Assembly (NCBI GenBank): GCA_002280555.1
Contig: NCEE01000018.1
Span: 7,730 to 71,729 of the forward strand
Source of the DNA: Sphingomonas sp. 32-62-10
GTDB lineage: Bacteria > Pseudomonadota > Alphaproteobacteria > Sphingomonadales > Sphingomonadaceae
Length of the DNA: 64,000 nt
Reading direction: 5' to 3'
Under the pieces are notes generated by a model. That model made no database searches. It saw nothing but the letters and a program-made list of their open reading frames with translations, and was not told where the DNA came from. Numbering within the stretch: position 1 is the first letter of the stretch; the number at the start of each line of letters is the position of its first letter. The translations under genes and the position numbers were made by a program. Positions 28,967-37,649 of the stretch are shown here, in pieces.

Positions 28967-29767
28967 ATGCCACGTTTCACCGATAAATCGATCATCGTCA
29001 CCGGCGCAGGCTCGGGCATCGGCCGTGCGGCATCGATCTTGTTCGCCAGCGAGGGCGGCAAGGTGATCGCCGCCGACAAGACCAGCGGCGCGCATGAAAC
29101 CGCGAAGATGATCACCGACGCCGGCGGCACTGCGATCGGCGTGATGATGGACGCGGGACTAGAGGAGGACGTGATCCAGACGGTGGGCCTCGCCGTCGAG
29201 CATTTCGGCGGGCTCGACATCATGTTCGCCAATGCCGGGATTTCGGGCGGGATGGCTAATATCTTCGATACCGATGTCGCACTGATCACCGAAGTGCTGC
29301 GCGTCAACCTGATCGGGCCTTATCTCGCGATCAAGCATGCTGCCCCCAAAATTGCCGAGCGGGGCGGCGGGGCGATCGTGCTGACTGCCAGCGTTGCGGG
29401 GATCCGTTCGGGGGCGGGCTCACCGGCCTATTCTGCGTCAAAGGCGGGCGTGATCAATCTCGCGATGACGTCCGCCCAGCAGCTCTCGGGCTCCAACGTC
29501 CGCGTCAACGCCGTTTGCCCAGGGCTTACCGAAACCGGCATGACCAAGCCGACCTTCGATTATGCGCGCGATGCAGGGAAAATGGACCGGGTCGGCCGCC
29601 TGAACCCGTTGCGCCGTGGCGCCCAGCCCGAAGAATTGGCCAATGTCGTCGCCTTCCTCGCCTCGGACGATGCCAGCTATGTCAACGGCCAGGCGATCGC
29701 GGTCGATGGCGGGCTCTCCTCGAGCCACCCGGTTACCAAACAGGAATTCGGCAAGACGGCGGTTTAG
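28967..29767 (+). CDS. SDR family oxidoreductase
   Basis: A 266-residue short-chain dehydrogenase: TGAGSGIGRAASILFASEG, NAGISGG, the catalytic motif in AYSASKAGVINLAMT and CPGLTETGM, and VNGQAIAVDGGLSSSHP. The start at 28967 follows GAAGGGAAA. Its stop overlaps by 3 bases the convergent dienelactone hydrolase stop. Together with the preceding SDR and the ACAD/kinase pair it closes a rightward group of five genes. Confidence 0.92.
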   Translation: MPRFTDKSIIVTGAGSGIGRAASILFASEGGKVIAADKTSGAHETAKMITDAGGTAIGVMMDAGLEEDVIQTVGLAVEHFGGLDIMFANAGISGGMANIFDTDVALITEVLRVNLIGPYLAIKHAAPKIAERGGGAIVLTASVAGIRSGAGSPAYSASKAGVINLAMTSAQQLSGSNVRVNAVCPGLTETGMTKPTFDYARDAGKMDRVGRLNPLRRGAQPEELANVVAFLASDDASYVNGQAIAVDGGLSSSHPVTKQEFGKTAV

Positions 29768-30567
29768 GCCGGGATCAGCTTCGATCGGAAGAACGCGATC
29801 ACTTCATCGGCATTTTGTCGCGTGGGCTCGTGAGGCGCATCGATCAGATCGCCGGTGAAGACGCTATGGGGCGGCTTCCCGGCCTTCATCAGCGGGCTGT
29901 TGGGGTTGGCGGATTCATCCGGCAGTTGGATGTTGGTAACGGCGCTGCCGAACACGGTACGGAGCGTTTCGAAGCGTTCCGGGTGGGACAGCGTATCCCC
30001 GACGAAGCGGTAGGCCCGAATTTCCAGGCCTTCATCCAGCGTTCGTTGCTTGACGCAGGCGAGATCGGCTTTCGAAATGTCGAGGCCCGCTGGCTTGGTC
30101 ACCGGCATACCGGGCTGTGACAGCACCGGCGCGAGAACCACGGGATCGACCGCCATCGACAGGGCAAAGCCCCCGGTCAGGCACATGCCGATCGCGCCGA
30201 CGCCGCTGCCCCCGCATTCCTGATGCAACTGACGGGCGAGTGGCTTAAGCCAATCGACGATCGGGCTGGATTTGTTCGCGGCGAACAGGGTGAATTCGCG
30301 GCTGACGCACAGATGGAGCAACCGGCTTCGCGTGATGGCCTCGCGGTTGGTCGCATCCGGCGTACCGAGCAGGATCGGCGCATAGGCGCGCATCCCGGCC
30401 TCGGCGATCCAGCGGCAGAAGCGCGCCAGCGAGGGTGTGAAGCCATAGACTTCATGGATCACGATCACCGCCGGTCCGGCATCGCCGATGCAGAGCACCG
30501 GTCTGGTCTTGCCGGCAAAGGTGAAATCGCGGCGGGCGAAATCAGCAATGTCGGTCGTCAACGTCAT
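29764..30567 (-). CDS. Dienelactone hydrolase family protein
   Basis: A 267-residue alpha/beta hydrolase of the dienelactone-hydrolase class. The nucleophile is cysteine in GAIGMCLTGGFAL (GxCxxG), as in DLH. AVIVIHEVYGFTP shows the oxyanion region, and the C-terminal DAPHEPTRQNADEV contains the catalytic His region. The ATG at 30567 is chosen over an upstream in-frame ATG because homology starts near DFARRDFTF. It is only 5 bases downstream of tesB, so the two are probably co-transcribed. It may open lactones, which fits hydroxy-acid metabolism. Confidence 0.88.
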   Translation of the reverse strand: MTLTTDIADFARRDFTFAGKTRPVLCIGDAGPAVIVIHEVYGFTPSLARFCRWIAEAGMRAYAPILLGTPDATNREAITRSRLLHLCVSREFTLFAANKSSPIVDWLKPLARQLHQECGGSGVGAIGMCLTGGFALSMAVDPVVLAPVLSQPGMPVTKPAGLDISKADLACVKQRTLDEGLEIRAYRFVGDTLSHPERFETLRTVFGSAVTNIQLPDESANPNSPLMKAGKPPHSVFTGDLIDAPHEPTRQNADEVIAFFRSKLIPA

Positions 30568-30572
30568 CGCAG

Positions 30573-31466
30573 TTACTCCCGCAGCCGGATCAACCCTTCC
30601 TGGGCGCAGCTCGCCACCAGTCGACCGTCGCGCGCATAGATGCGACCCCGGTTGAACCCGCGCGCATGGCCCGCCCAGGGGCTGTCGCACGCGTAGAGCA
30701 GCCATTCGTCGGCGCGGAACGGTTCGTGGATCCACACGGTGTGGTCAAGGCTCGCGGTCTGCAGCTTGTGCGTCATCCAGTTGACGCCGTGCGCCAGCGT
30801 CGCGGTGCCGAGCAGCGACATGTCGCTCGCATAGGCCAGGATCGCGCGGTGGAGCGCGGGATCGTCATCGACCGGCGCGACCACGCGGAACCAGCTGTTT
30901 TGCTTGGGCTCCTGCTTGACCGGGTTGAACCAGCTGCGGGGGCTGACTGGGCGGATATCGACCATCCGTGGCCGCATGAAATTGGCGCGGAACCGCTCGG
31001 GGATCTTGTCGATCATGGCGAGGCGCAAGTCACGGTCGGACGCCAGATCTTCCGGCATCGGTACCTCGGGCATTGCATCCTGGTGCGCCAGGCCACCTTC
31101 GGGCACTTGCAGCGAGCAGGTCATGCTCAGGATGGGCTGGCCCTTTTGCATCGCGATCACGCGGCGTGTGGCAAAGCTTTTGCCATCGAAATCGCGCAGC
31201 ACGCGGTAGATAATCGGGTGCTCCTCTGCCCCCGGCCGCATGAAATAGGCGTGGAGCGAATGCGCAGCCTTTGGGGAATCGGTCGATCGCTGCGCTGCCT
31301 GCAGCGCCTGCGCGATCACCTGCCCACCGAACACGCGGCCGAAACCGTCATTGCCGCGCTTGCCGCGATACAGATCGGTATCGATCTCCTCGACATCGAG
31401 CAGATCGACCAGATTCTGGGCGAGCTGGGTAGGGGAGGGATCGGGTTCTGCCATTTCGTCGGTCAT
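30573..31466 (-). CDS. tesB: Acyl-CoA thioesterase II (TesB)
   Basis: A 297-residue double hot-dog thioesterase hydrolysing acyl-CoA. Evidence: FGRVFGGQVIAQALQAA, HSLHAYFMRPG, the second hot-dog domain starting near LASDRDLRLAM, and the C-terminal GRIYARDGRLVASCAQEGLI typical of TesB. The start codon at 31466 is a reasonable family-length choice (E. coli TesB is 286 residues). It shares a leftward group with the DLH, ACADs and amidase. Confidence 0.94.
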   Translation of the reverse strand: MTDEMAEPDPSPTQLAQNLVDLLDVEEIDTDLYRGKRGNDGFGRVFGGQVIAQALQAAQRSTDSPKAAHSLHAYFMRPGAEEHPIIYRVLRDFDGKSFATRRVIAMQKGQPILSMTCSLQVPEGGLAHQDAMPEVPMPEDLASDRDLRLAMIDKIPERFRANFMRPRMVDIRPVSPRSWFNPVKQEPKQNSWFRVVAPVDDDPALHRAILAYASDMSLLGTATLAHGVNWMTHKLQTASLDHTVWIHEPFRADEWLLYACDSPWAGHARGFNRGRIYARDGRLVASCAQEGLIRLRE

Positions 31467-31480
31467 TTGCTCATCCTAAT

Positions 31481-31670
31481 TCCTCCCCGGCACGGGGAGT
31501 GTTCGAGCGAGATCGTGTCCCCCGGACACGATCTTGGCCAGCCGGGGGGTGGCCAAAACTCGAACACAGCGCATCGCGCTGACGGAGGGGGCTCTCCACG
31601 ATCGTATCGCGTATGGCCGCCCCCCTCCACCAGCTTCGCTGGTCCCCCTCCCCGTGCCGGGGAGGATTTT
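31481..31670. repeat. Long composite palindromic repeat between tesB and an ACAD gene
   Basis: The outer arms TCCTCCCCGGCACGGGGAG and CTCCCCGTGCCGGGGAGGA bracket several inner hairpins, including GATCGTGTCCCCCGGACACGATC (31511-31533, 10-base-pair stem) and GGCCAGCCGGGGGGTGGCC. It is unrelated in sequence to the GTTCCTGC family but plays the same intergenic role. Confidence 0.85.
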
Positions 31671-32797
31671 TAATACCCCGCCGCCCGGGCGATCTGATCG
31701 GCGTGGAAGTTCGCATCGCCGAACATCTCCGCCAGCACACGGCCGCGCTTCATGTAGAAGCCGATGTCGTACTCGTCGGTCATGCCGATGCCGCCGTGCA
31801 TCTGCACGCCTTCCTGCACCGCCAATGTCGTTGCCATCGCGGTCATCGCCTTGGCGACCGAGACCGCTTCGTCGGCCTTGGCGTCGCCCGCATCGAGCAA
31901 TTGCTGCGCCTTGAGGACGGCGGCGCGGGCGACCTCCATTTCGGAATAGAGATGCGCTGCGCGATGCTGGAGTGCCTGGAAGCTGCCGATCCGCACGCCG
32001 AACTGCTTGCGCTCCTTCAGATAGTTGACGGTCATGTCCATCGCCCCCGCACCGACACCGAGCAGCTCGGCCGATGCGCCAACGCGACCGGCGCGCAGCA
32101 GGCGATTGAGTGGATCGCTGCCATGATCCACTTCGCCGATCACCGCATCGGCATCCACTTCGACTCCATCGAACTTCAGCCGTGCGGCGAGTGAGGAATC
32201 GGCCAAACGCTCGGCCTCCGACGTCAAACCGGCGGCATTGCGGTCAACCGCGAAGAGCGTGATCCCGTTCGTATCATCAGCCGCACCCGCCGTGCGCGCG
32301 GCGACGATGATGACATCGGCGACATGGCCATGCGTCACGAATTGCTTGGCGCCGGTCAGCTTGAAGCCATTGCCTGATCGCTCGGCCTTCATGCCGACGG
32401 TGGCGCGGTGCTTGGCGCCTTCGTCGATGGCGAGGGCAGCGACGGTATCACCACTCAGGATGCCGGGAAAAAAGCGTGCGGCGTGCGGCGTGCCCTTCAG
32501 CGCCTCGACAGCGGCGACGGCGGTGGCAAGGAACGGAGAGGGCGAAAGGTTGCGCCCGATCTCCTCGAGCACCACGCCCGCCTCGACATGGCCGAGGCCC
32601 AGCCCGCCATCGTCCTCACCGATCAAAATGCCGGTCAGGCCCAGCTCGGCAAACTGCTTCCACAGATCGCGGCTGAAGCCAGTGGCATCCTTCGCATCAC
32701 GCAACGCGCGCATGTGCTTGACTGGGGCATGTTCGCCGATGAACCCGCGTGCGGTGTCCTGCAGCTGGATTTGTTCTTCGTTGAGATAGAGAGGCAT
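31670..32797 (-). CDS. Acyl-CoA dehydrogenase family protein
   Basis: A 375-residue acyl-CoA dehydrogenase: LGHVEAGVVLEEIGRNLSP, the flavin-interaction strand KLTGAKQFVTHGHVADVII, and a C-terminal VQEGVQMHGGIGMTDEYDI with the family's HGG motif. A canonical catalytic glutamate was not located. Its stop lies in the composite repeat. An ACAD of 394 residues lies 96 bases upstream on the same strand; the two may form a heteromeric enzyme, as in steroid or cholate side-chain degradation (inference). Confidence 0.9.
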   Translation of the reverse strand: MPLYLNEEQIQLQDTARGFIGEHAPVKHMRALRDAKDATGFSRDLWKQFAELGLTGILIGEDDGGLGLGHVEAGVVLEEIGRNLSPSPFLATAVAAVEALKGTPHAARFFPGILSGDTVAALAIDEGAKHRATVGMKAERSGNGFKLTGAKQFVTHGHVADVIIVAARTAGAADDTNGITLFAVDRNAAGLTSEAERLADSSLAARLKFDGVEVDADAVIGEVDHGSDPLNRLLRAGRVGASAELLGVGAGAMDMTVNYLKERKQFGVRIGSFQALQHRAAHLYSEMEVARAAVLKAQQLLDAGDAKADEAVSVAKAMTAMATTLAVQEGVQMHGGIGMTDEYDIGFYMKRGRVLAEMFGDANFHADQIARAAGY

Positions 32798-32809
32798 TGT
32801 CGTCCCTTG

Positions 32810-32886
32810 TGTTCCCGCGCAGGCGGGAACCCAGAGTTCCCTGCGCTGCGCTCAGTAAACCTGGGCTCCTGCCTTCGCAGGAGCAC
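32810..32886. repeat. Palindromic GTTCCCGCGCAGGCGGGAAC repeat unit
   Basis: Two hairpins, GTTCCCGCGCAGGCGGGAAC then GCTCCTGCCTTCGCAGGAGC, separated by about 35 bases. Organisation is identical to 28059-28136. It ends before the neighbouring ACAD stop codon. Confidence 0.85.
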
Positions 32887-32892
32887 GGCGCG

Positions 32893-34077
32893 TTAAACGC
32901 TCGGCAATTCCAAAATCCGCTTCGCCACGATGTTCAGCTGAACCTCGCTCGTCCCGCCTTCGATCGAATTGGCCTTGGTGCGCAGCCAGGCGCGGGGCCC
33001 AGCGCCGCCCGACGACCGATCGCTCTCCCATTCGAGCGCGTCGGAGCCGCCTGCGGCCATCATCAGCTCATGGCGCGACTTGTTCAGCTCCGTGCCGTAA
33101 TATTTCATCATCGATGGCTGGGCGGGGTGCGCCTTGCCCGCTTTCAGTTCGTCGATGAACCGTTCGGACATCATCCCGAACGCCTTGGACCTTACCTCGA
33201 ACTGCGCGATCGCCGCGCGCAGCAGCGGATCGGCAAGCCGACCGTCATGATCGAGGCCGACGGTGGCAATTGCCCCCTCGATCAGCGGATTGCCGCCGGT
33301 CGAGCCGAGGCCCATGCCCGAAATCATCTCGCGCTCATGGCCGAGCAGATATTTGGCGACGTCCCAGCCCTTGTTCTCTTCGTGGACGCGCTGGCTCTTG
33401 GGCACCTTCACATTGTCAAAAAACGTCTCGCAGAACGGCGAATAACCGCTGATCAGCAGGATCGGCTTGGTCGAAACGCCGGGTGAGGCCATGTCGAACA
33501 GCACGAAGCTGATGCCGCCCTGCTTGTTGGTCTTGTCGGTGCGGACCAGGCAGAAAATCCAGTCGGCCTTGTCGGCGTAGCTGGTCCACACCTTTTGGCC
33601 GTTGATGATGTAATGGTCGCCCGCATCCTCGGCTGAAGTGGCGAGGCTGGCGAGGTCCGACCCGGCATTCGGTTCTGAATAGCCCTGGCACCAGCGGATT
33701 TCACCGCGCGCGATCTTGGGCAGATGGTCGAGCTTCTGCTCCTCGGTGCCGTATTTGAGCAAAGCTGGTCCGAGCATTGAAATACCGAAGCTGTTCAACG
33801 GGTTACGGCACTTCATTGCCGCCATTTCTTCACGCAGAATCTTGGTTTCGGCAGGCGAAAGGCCACCGCCGCCATAGGCGACCGGCCAATCGGGCACGGT
33901 CCAGCCGCGCGACGCCATCGCGTCCATCCATTCGCGCTGACCGGGCTGATAATCGGCATTGCGGCCACCCCAATTGGCGTCCTTTTCGCTGCGGACCGGC
34001 TCGCGCATTTCGGGCGGGCAGTTTGCCTCCAGCCAGGCGCGGGTCTCGCTGCGGAAAGTTTCCAGATCGCTCATCAT
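32893..34077 (-). CDS. Acyl-CoA dehydrogenase family protein
   Basis: A 394-residue acyl-CoA dehydrogenase: the N-terminal helical domain (YQPGQREWMDAMASRGW), the FAD/substrate contact region QGYSEPNAGSDLASLAT, GQKVWTSYADKADWIF, and the C-terminal GGTSEVQLNIVAKRIL ending. The double-Met start (34077/34074) is ambiguous by one residue. It starts 1 base after the amidase stop, so the two are almost certainly co-transcribed. Confidence 0.92.
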   Translation of the reverse strand: MMSDLETFRSETRAWLEANCPPEMREPVRSEKDANWGGRNADYQPGQREWMDAMASRGWTVPDWPVAYGGGGLSPAETKILREEMAAMKCRNPLNSFGISMLGPALLKYGTEEQKLDHLPKIARGEIRWCQGYSEPNAGSDLASLATSAEDAGDHYIINGQKVWTSYADKADWIFCLVRTDKTNKQGGISFVLFDMASPGVSTKPILLISGYSPFCETFFDNVKVPKSQRVHEENKGWDVAKYLLGHEREMISGMGLGSTGGNPLIEGAIATVGLDHDGRLADPLLRAAIAQFEVRSKAFGMMSERFIDELKAGKAHPAQPSMMKYYGTELNKSRHELMMAAGGSDALEWESDRSSGGAGPRAWLRTKANSIEGGTSEVQLNIVAKRILELPSV

Positions 34078-34078
34078 T

Positions 34079-35392
34079 TCAGCTCCTCATCAAATCATGC
34101 GCGGCGCGCGCGACGGCAATCGCCGTCCAATCATGGTTGTAATCAGCGATCACCTGTAAGCCGATCGGCAGGCCATCGGCGTCGGTGCCGATGCGTACAC
34201 TGGTCGCGGGCAGCATCGGGAAAGTGGCAAGACCGGGATAAGCAAGCTGTGCGCCGGCAGGCGTCATGGCGCCGTCCATCTGCAACTGTCGCTCGGCCAG
34301 CGGCGTATCGTCGTGTGGATAGGCGGTGGTGCCCCACAGCGGCGCGATCACGGCGTCATAGTGATGGAACAGTCGCCCCCAGTCACGACGGCACTTCGCC
34401 TGCGCATCGATCAGCGAGAACCAGTCGGGCAGCGCCATCGGCGAGCCACCCTCGGGCGGTGCGCCGCGCGCCATCGCGGTCAACAGCATGCGGACATAGT
34501 TCATATACTGCAGCGTCAGATCGGGCAGCAGATCGCTGGCATCATCGACCGTCGCGCCAGCTGCGGCGAAGGCAGCGCCCGTCGCCGTGATCGCCGCCTT
34601 GATCGATGCCTGCGCCGGGGCAAGCGGGTGTTCGGGCAGCAACAGGATGCGCCACTCGCCGATGCCGCGCGGGGCAGGGCGGGCGAGCGTATCGCCGCCC
34701 ATGACGTCGAACAGCGCCTCCAGATCATCGGCATCGCGCGCCAAGGGGCCGATGACGTTCAGCGCAACGCCACAGCCTTCCGTGCGCGGGAAGTTATGGC
34801 CGAAACTTAACAGCGCATTGTAAGTCGGTTTGTGGCCCCAAACGCCACAGAATGCCGCGGGGGTCCGGATGGAGCCACCGATGTCCGAGCCGATCTCGAT
34901 CGGCACGAACCCCGCCGCAAGCGCCGCCGCCGCGCCGCCCGACGATCCGCCGGGGACGCGATCAGGATTGATCGGGTTGCGGGTGCGGCCATAGACGGGG
35001 TTGTTGGTCTGGATATCCGCGAGAGCGACCGGAATGTTGGTCTTGCCGAGGATCACCGCACCCGCCGCCTTCAGCCGCTGGACCGCGACCGCATCCTCGC
35101 TGGCGACGAAATCGGCATGCTCGGCAAAGCCCCAGCAGCTGACGAGCCCGGCGACGTCGAAGCTTTCCTTCACCGTCATCGGCACGCCAAGCAACGCGCC
35201 CGCGATATCGCCCGCCGCCACCCGCGCATCAACCGCGCGCGCCTGATCCCGTGCCCGATCGAAATCGCGGACGACGACGGCGTTAATCTCGCCATCGCCC
35301 GCTTCGATCCGGGCGATCGCCGCCTCGCATTCGGCGAGTGCGGTTGTCTCACCCGCGCGGATCGCGGCGGCGGTGGCGAGGGCCGTCTTCAC
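34079..35392 (-). CDS. Amidase signature family protein
   Basis: A 437-residue amidase with the Ser-cisSer-Lys triad: the lysine in GVPMTVKESFDVAG, and the serine pair in PGGSSGGAAAALAAGFV with IGSDIGGSIRTPAAFCGVWG. It hydrolyses amide or ester bonds in unknown substrates. It is located within the acyl-CoA gene group and starts beside a palindromic repeat. GatA function is unlikely as there is no gatB or gatC nearby. Confidence 0.92.
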   Translation of the reverse strand: MKTALATAAAIRAGETTALAECEAAIARIEAGDGEINAVVVRDFDRARDQARAVDARVAAGDIAGALLGVPMTVKESFDVAGLVSCWGFAEHADFVASEDAVAVQRLKAAGAVILGKTNIPVALADIQTNNPVYGRTRNPINPDRVPGGSSGGAAAALAAGFVPIEIGSDIGGSIRTPAAFCGVWGHKPTYNALLSFGHNFPRTEGCGVALNVIGPLARDADDLEALFDVMGGDTLARPAPRGIGEWRILLLPEHPLAPAQASIKAAITATGAAFAAAGATVDDASDLLPDLTLQYMNYVRMLLTAMARGAPPEGGSPMALPDWFSLIDAQAKCRRDWGRLFHHYDAVIAPLWGTTAYPHDDTPLAERQLQMDGAMTPAGAQLAYPGLATFPMLPATSVRIGTDADGLPIGLQVIADYNHDWTAIAVARAAHDLMRS

Positions 35393-35397
35393 CTAAA

Positions 35398-35500
35398 TCC
35401 TCCCCGGGACGGGGAGGTGGCGGCGCGAAGCGGCGACGGAGGGGGCGGGCAGCAAGCGTTGCACTCGAGGCGGTCCCCCTCCCCGTAAACGGGGAGGAAT
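35398..35500. repeat. Palindromic CCTCCCCG repeat
   Basis: Outer arms ATCCTCCCCGGGACGGGGAGG and CCCTCCCCGTAAACGGGGAGG flank a GGCGGCGCGAAGCGGCGACGG region. It is the same type as 31481-31670 and fills the gap between the amidase start and the FadJ-like stop. Confidence 0.8.
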
Positions 35501-35513
35501 GTCGCAGCAGCGG

Positions 35514-37544
35514 TCACTTGAACCGCCCGCCGCTCTCGGCATTGCTTTTCAGCAGTTCAGCCACCTTGAAGCCGTGCTTCTCCAGCCCCGCGACGATCTT
35601 CTTCGCGCCTTCGGTATCCGCCCAGAACATCGGCCCGCCGCGATAGACCGGCCAGCCATAGCCATAGATCCACACGACATCGATGTCGGACGCGCGCTGC
35701 GCCATCTTTTCTTCAAGGATCAGCGCGCCTTCGTTGACCATCGTGTAGAGCGTGCGTTCGATGATTTCTTCATCGGTGATCTCGCGCTTGGGCAGGTTCG
35801 AACGGCTGCGGAAATCCTCGATGATCTCGGCGACCCGCGGGGAGGGGGAGGGGTTCCGATTCTCGTCATAATCATAGAAGCCCGCCGACTTTTTCTGGCC
35901 CCAACGGCCTTCGGCGCATAGCGCATCGCGGATGCTTTCGATGCGGGTTTCGTCGCGGTGCCAGCCGATATCGACGCCCGCGAGATCGCTCATCTGGAAC
36001 GGCCCCATCGGCATGCCGAATTCGACATGGACGCGGTCGATCTGCTCAGGGGTAGCACCCTCCATCAGCAGCTTGTTCGCCTCCACCTGGCGCGGCATCA
36101 GCATGCGGTTGCCGATAAAGCCGTGGCACACGCCCGAGACGACCGCGACCTTCTTGATCGTCTTGGCCAGCGCCATCACCGTCGCCAGCACATCGTCCGC
36201 TGTCTTCGCGCCGCGCACGACCTCGAGCAATCTCATCACATTGGCGGGCGAGAAAAAATGCATGCCGAGCACATCCTGCGGACGGCTCGTGCTCGCCGCG
36301 ATCTCGTCGACGTTCAGATAGCTGGTATTCGACGCCAGGATCGCGCCCTGTTTGACAATCTTGTCGAGCTTGCCGAACAGCTCGTTCTTCACGTCCATGC
36401 TCTCATACACCGCCTCGATCACCAGATCGCAATCGGCGAGGTCTTCAAGGTTGAGCGTCGGGGTGAGCGCACCCATCGCGAGCGCGACCTGCTCGGGCTT
36501 CAACCGGCCCTTGGCGGCGGAGGCTTCGTAATTCTTGCGGATCACGCCGGTGCCGCGATCAAGCGCTTCCTGCTGCATCTCGACGATCGTCACGGGAATG
36601 CCCGCGCTCAGGAAGTTCATGCTGATCCCGCCGCCCATCGTGCCGGCGCCGATGACGCCGACCTTCTTGATCGGGCGCAGCGCAATCGCGGGGTCGATCC
36701 CGTCGATCTTGGCGGCCTGACGCTCGGCGAAAAACAGATGGCGCTGCGCGGCCGATTGCACGCCCATCATCAGCTTCATAAATTCCTGCCGCTCGAACGC
36801 GATGCCCTCGGCAAAGGTTGAGCCATCGGTGGCTTTCTCCACGCAGGCGATGTTGGCGGCGGGGGCATCGAAGCCGCGGAAGCGCTTGGCGTTTTCCTTC
36901 TTGAAGGCAGCGACCGCCTCGGGATCGGCCTCAGCGGTCTTTTCGCTCGCGCGGGGCAGGGGGCGGACGCTCGCGACTTCACGCGCAAAGGCGATGGCAT
37001 CGGCGGCGAGCGAGTTTTCGCCTGCCAGCCGGTCGATCAGCCCGGCGGCCATCGCGCGCGCGGCGGAGATCGGATCGCCCTTTGCGGTCATTTCCAGCGC
37101 CAGCGCGACACCGGCAACGCGCGGAATCCGCTGCGTGCCGCCGGCACCGGGCAACAGGCCGAGCTTCACCTCGGGCGTGCCGATCTTGGCCGACGGCACC
37201 GCGATCCGGTAATGGCAGCCAAGCGTCACCTCGCACCCGCCGCCCAGCGCAGTGCCGTGGATCGCGGCGATGACGGGCTTTTCGCTCGATTCGATCATGT
37301 CGATCACGGTGGGCAGGCCGGGTTCCTGCATCGGGCGGCCGAATTCGGTGATGTCGGCGCCTGCGAAGAAGGTCTTGCCATCGCAGCGGATCACCACCGC
37401 CTTGATCGCCTCATCTGCAGCAGCTTCCTTCAGCCCCGCCTCCAGCCCCTGGCGCACGGCCGCGCCCAGCGCGTTGACCGGCGGGTTGTTTGAAATGATG
37501 ACGAGTACGTCGCCGTGCCGTTCGGTGGTGATGGGTGAAGTCAT
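35514..37544 (-). CDS. Fused enoyl-CoA hydratase/3-hydroxyacyl-CoA dehydrogenase (FadJ/FadB-like)
   Basis: A 676-residue bifunctional beta-oxidation enzyme. Residues 1-190 are crotonase-like (IHGTALGGGCEVTLGCHYRI; LGLLPGAGGTQRIPRVAG). Residues 290-480 form the NAD-binding domain (GVIGAGTMGGGISMNF) with the catalytic GMHFFSPANVMRLLEVV. The C-terminal two 3HCDH_C domains follow (HGFIGNRM; LYTMVNEGALILEEKMA). It converts trans-2-enoyl-CoA to 3-ketoacyl-CoA. A partner thiolase is not adjacent; a thiolase lies at the window end. Confidence 0.95.
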   Translation of the reverse strand: MTSPITTERHGDVLVIISNNPPVNALGAAVRQGLEAGLKEAAADEAIKAVVIRCDGKTFFAGADITEFGRPMQEPGLPTVIDMIESSEKPVIAAIHGTALGGGCEVTLGCHYRIAVPSAKIGTPEVKLGLLPGAGGTQRIPRVAGVALALEMTAKGDPISAARAMAAGLIDRLAGENSLAADAIAFAREVASVRPLPRASEKTAEADPEAVAAFKKENAKRFRGFDAPAANIACVEKATDGSTFAEGIAFERQEFMKLMMGVQSAAQRHLFFAERQAAKIDGIDPAIALRPIKKVGVIGAGTMGGGISMNFLSAGIPVTIVEMQQEALDRGTGVIRKNYEASAAKGRLKPEQVALAMGALTPTLNLEDLADCDLVIEAVYESMDVKNELFGKLDKIVKQGAILASNTSYLNVDEIAASTSRPQDVLGMHFFSPANVMRLLEVVRGAKTADDVLATVMALAKTIKKVAVVSGVCHGFIGNRMLMPRQVEANKLLMEGATPEQIDRVHVEFGMPMGPFQMSDLAGVDIGWHRDETRIESIRDALCAEGRWGQKKSAGFYDYDENRNPSPSPRVAEIIEDFRSRSNLPKREITDEEIIERTLYTMVNEGALILEEKMAQRASDIDVVWIYGYGWPVYRGGPMFWADTEGAKKIVAGLEKHGFKVAELLKSNAESGGRFK

Positions 37545-37559
37545 GTCATTCTCTCCATT

Positions 37560-37636
37560 GTTCCCCCGCGAAAGCGGGGGTCCAGAGCCGCAGGCGCGGC
37601 GTTTGTGATTTTGGGCTCCTGCTTTCGCAGGAGCAC
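37560..37636. repeat. Palindromic GCTCCTGC repeat unit
   Basis: Hairpins TCCCCCGCGAAAGCGGGGGTCC-like and GCTCCTGCTTTCGCAGGAGC with a 35-base spacer. It is a third copy of the 28059/32810 family, between the FadJ-like and serine hydrolase genes. Confidence 0.8.
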
Positions 37637-37649
37637 CGGTTGGACAAGA

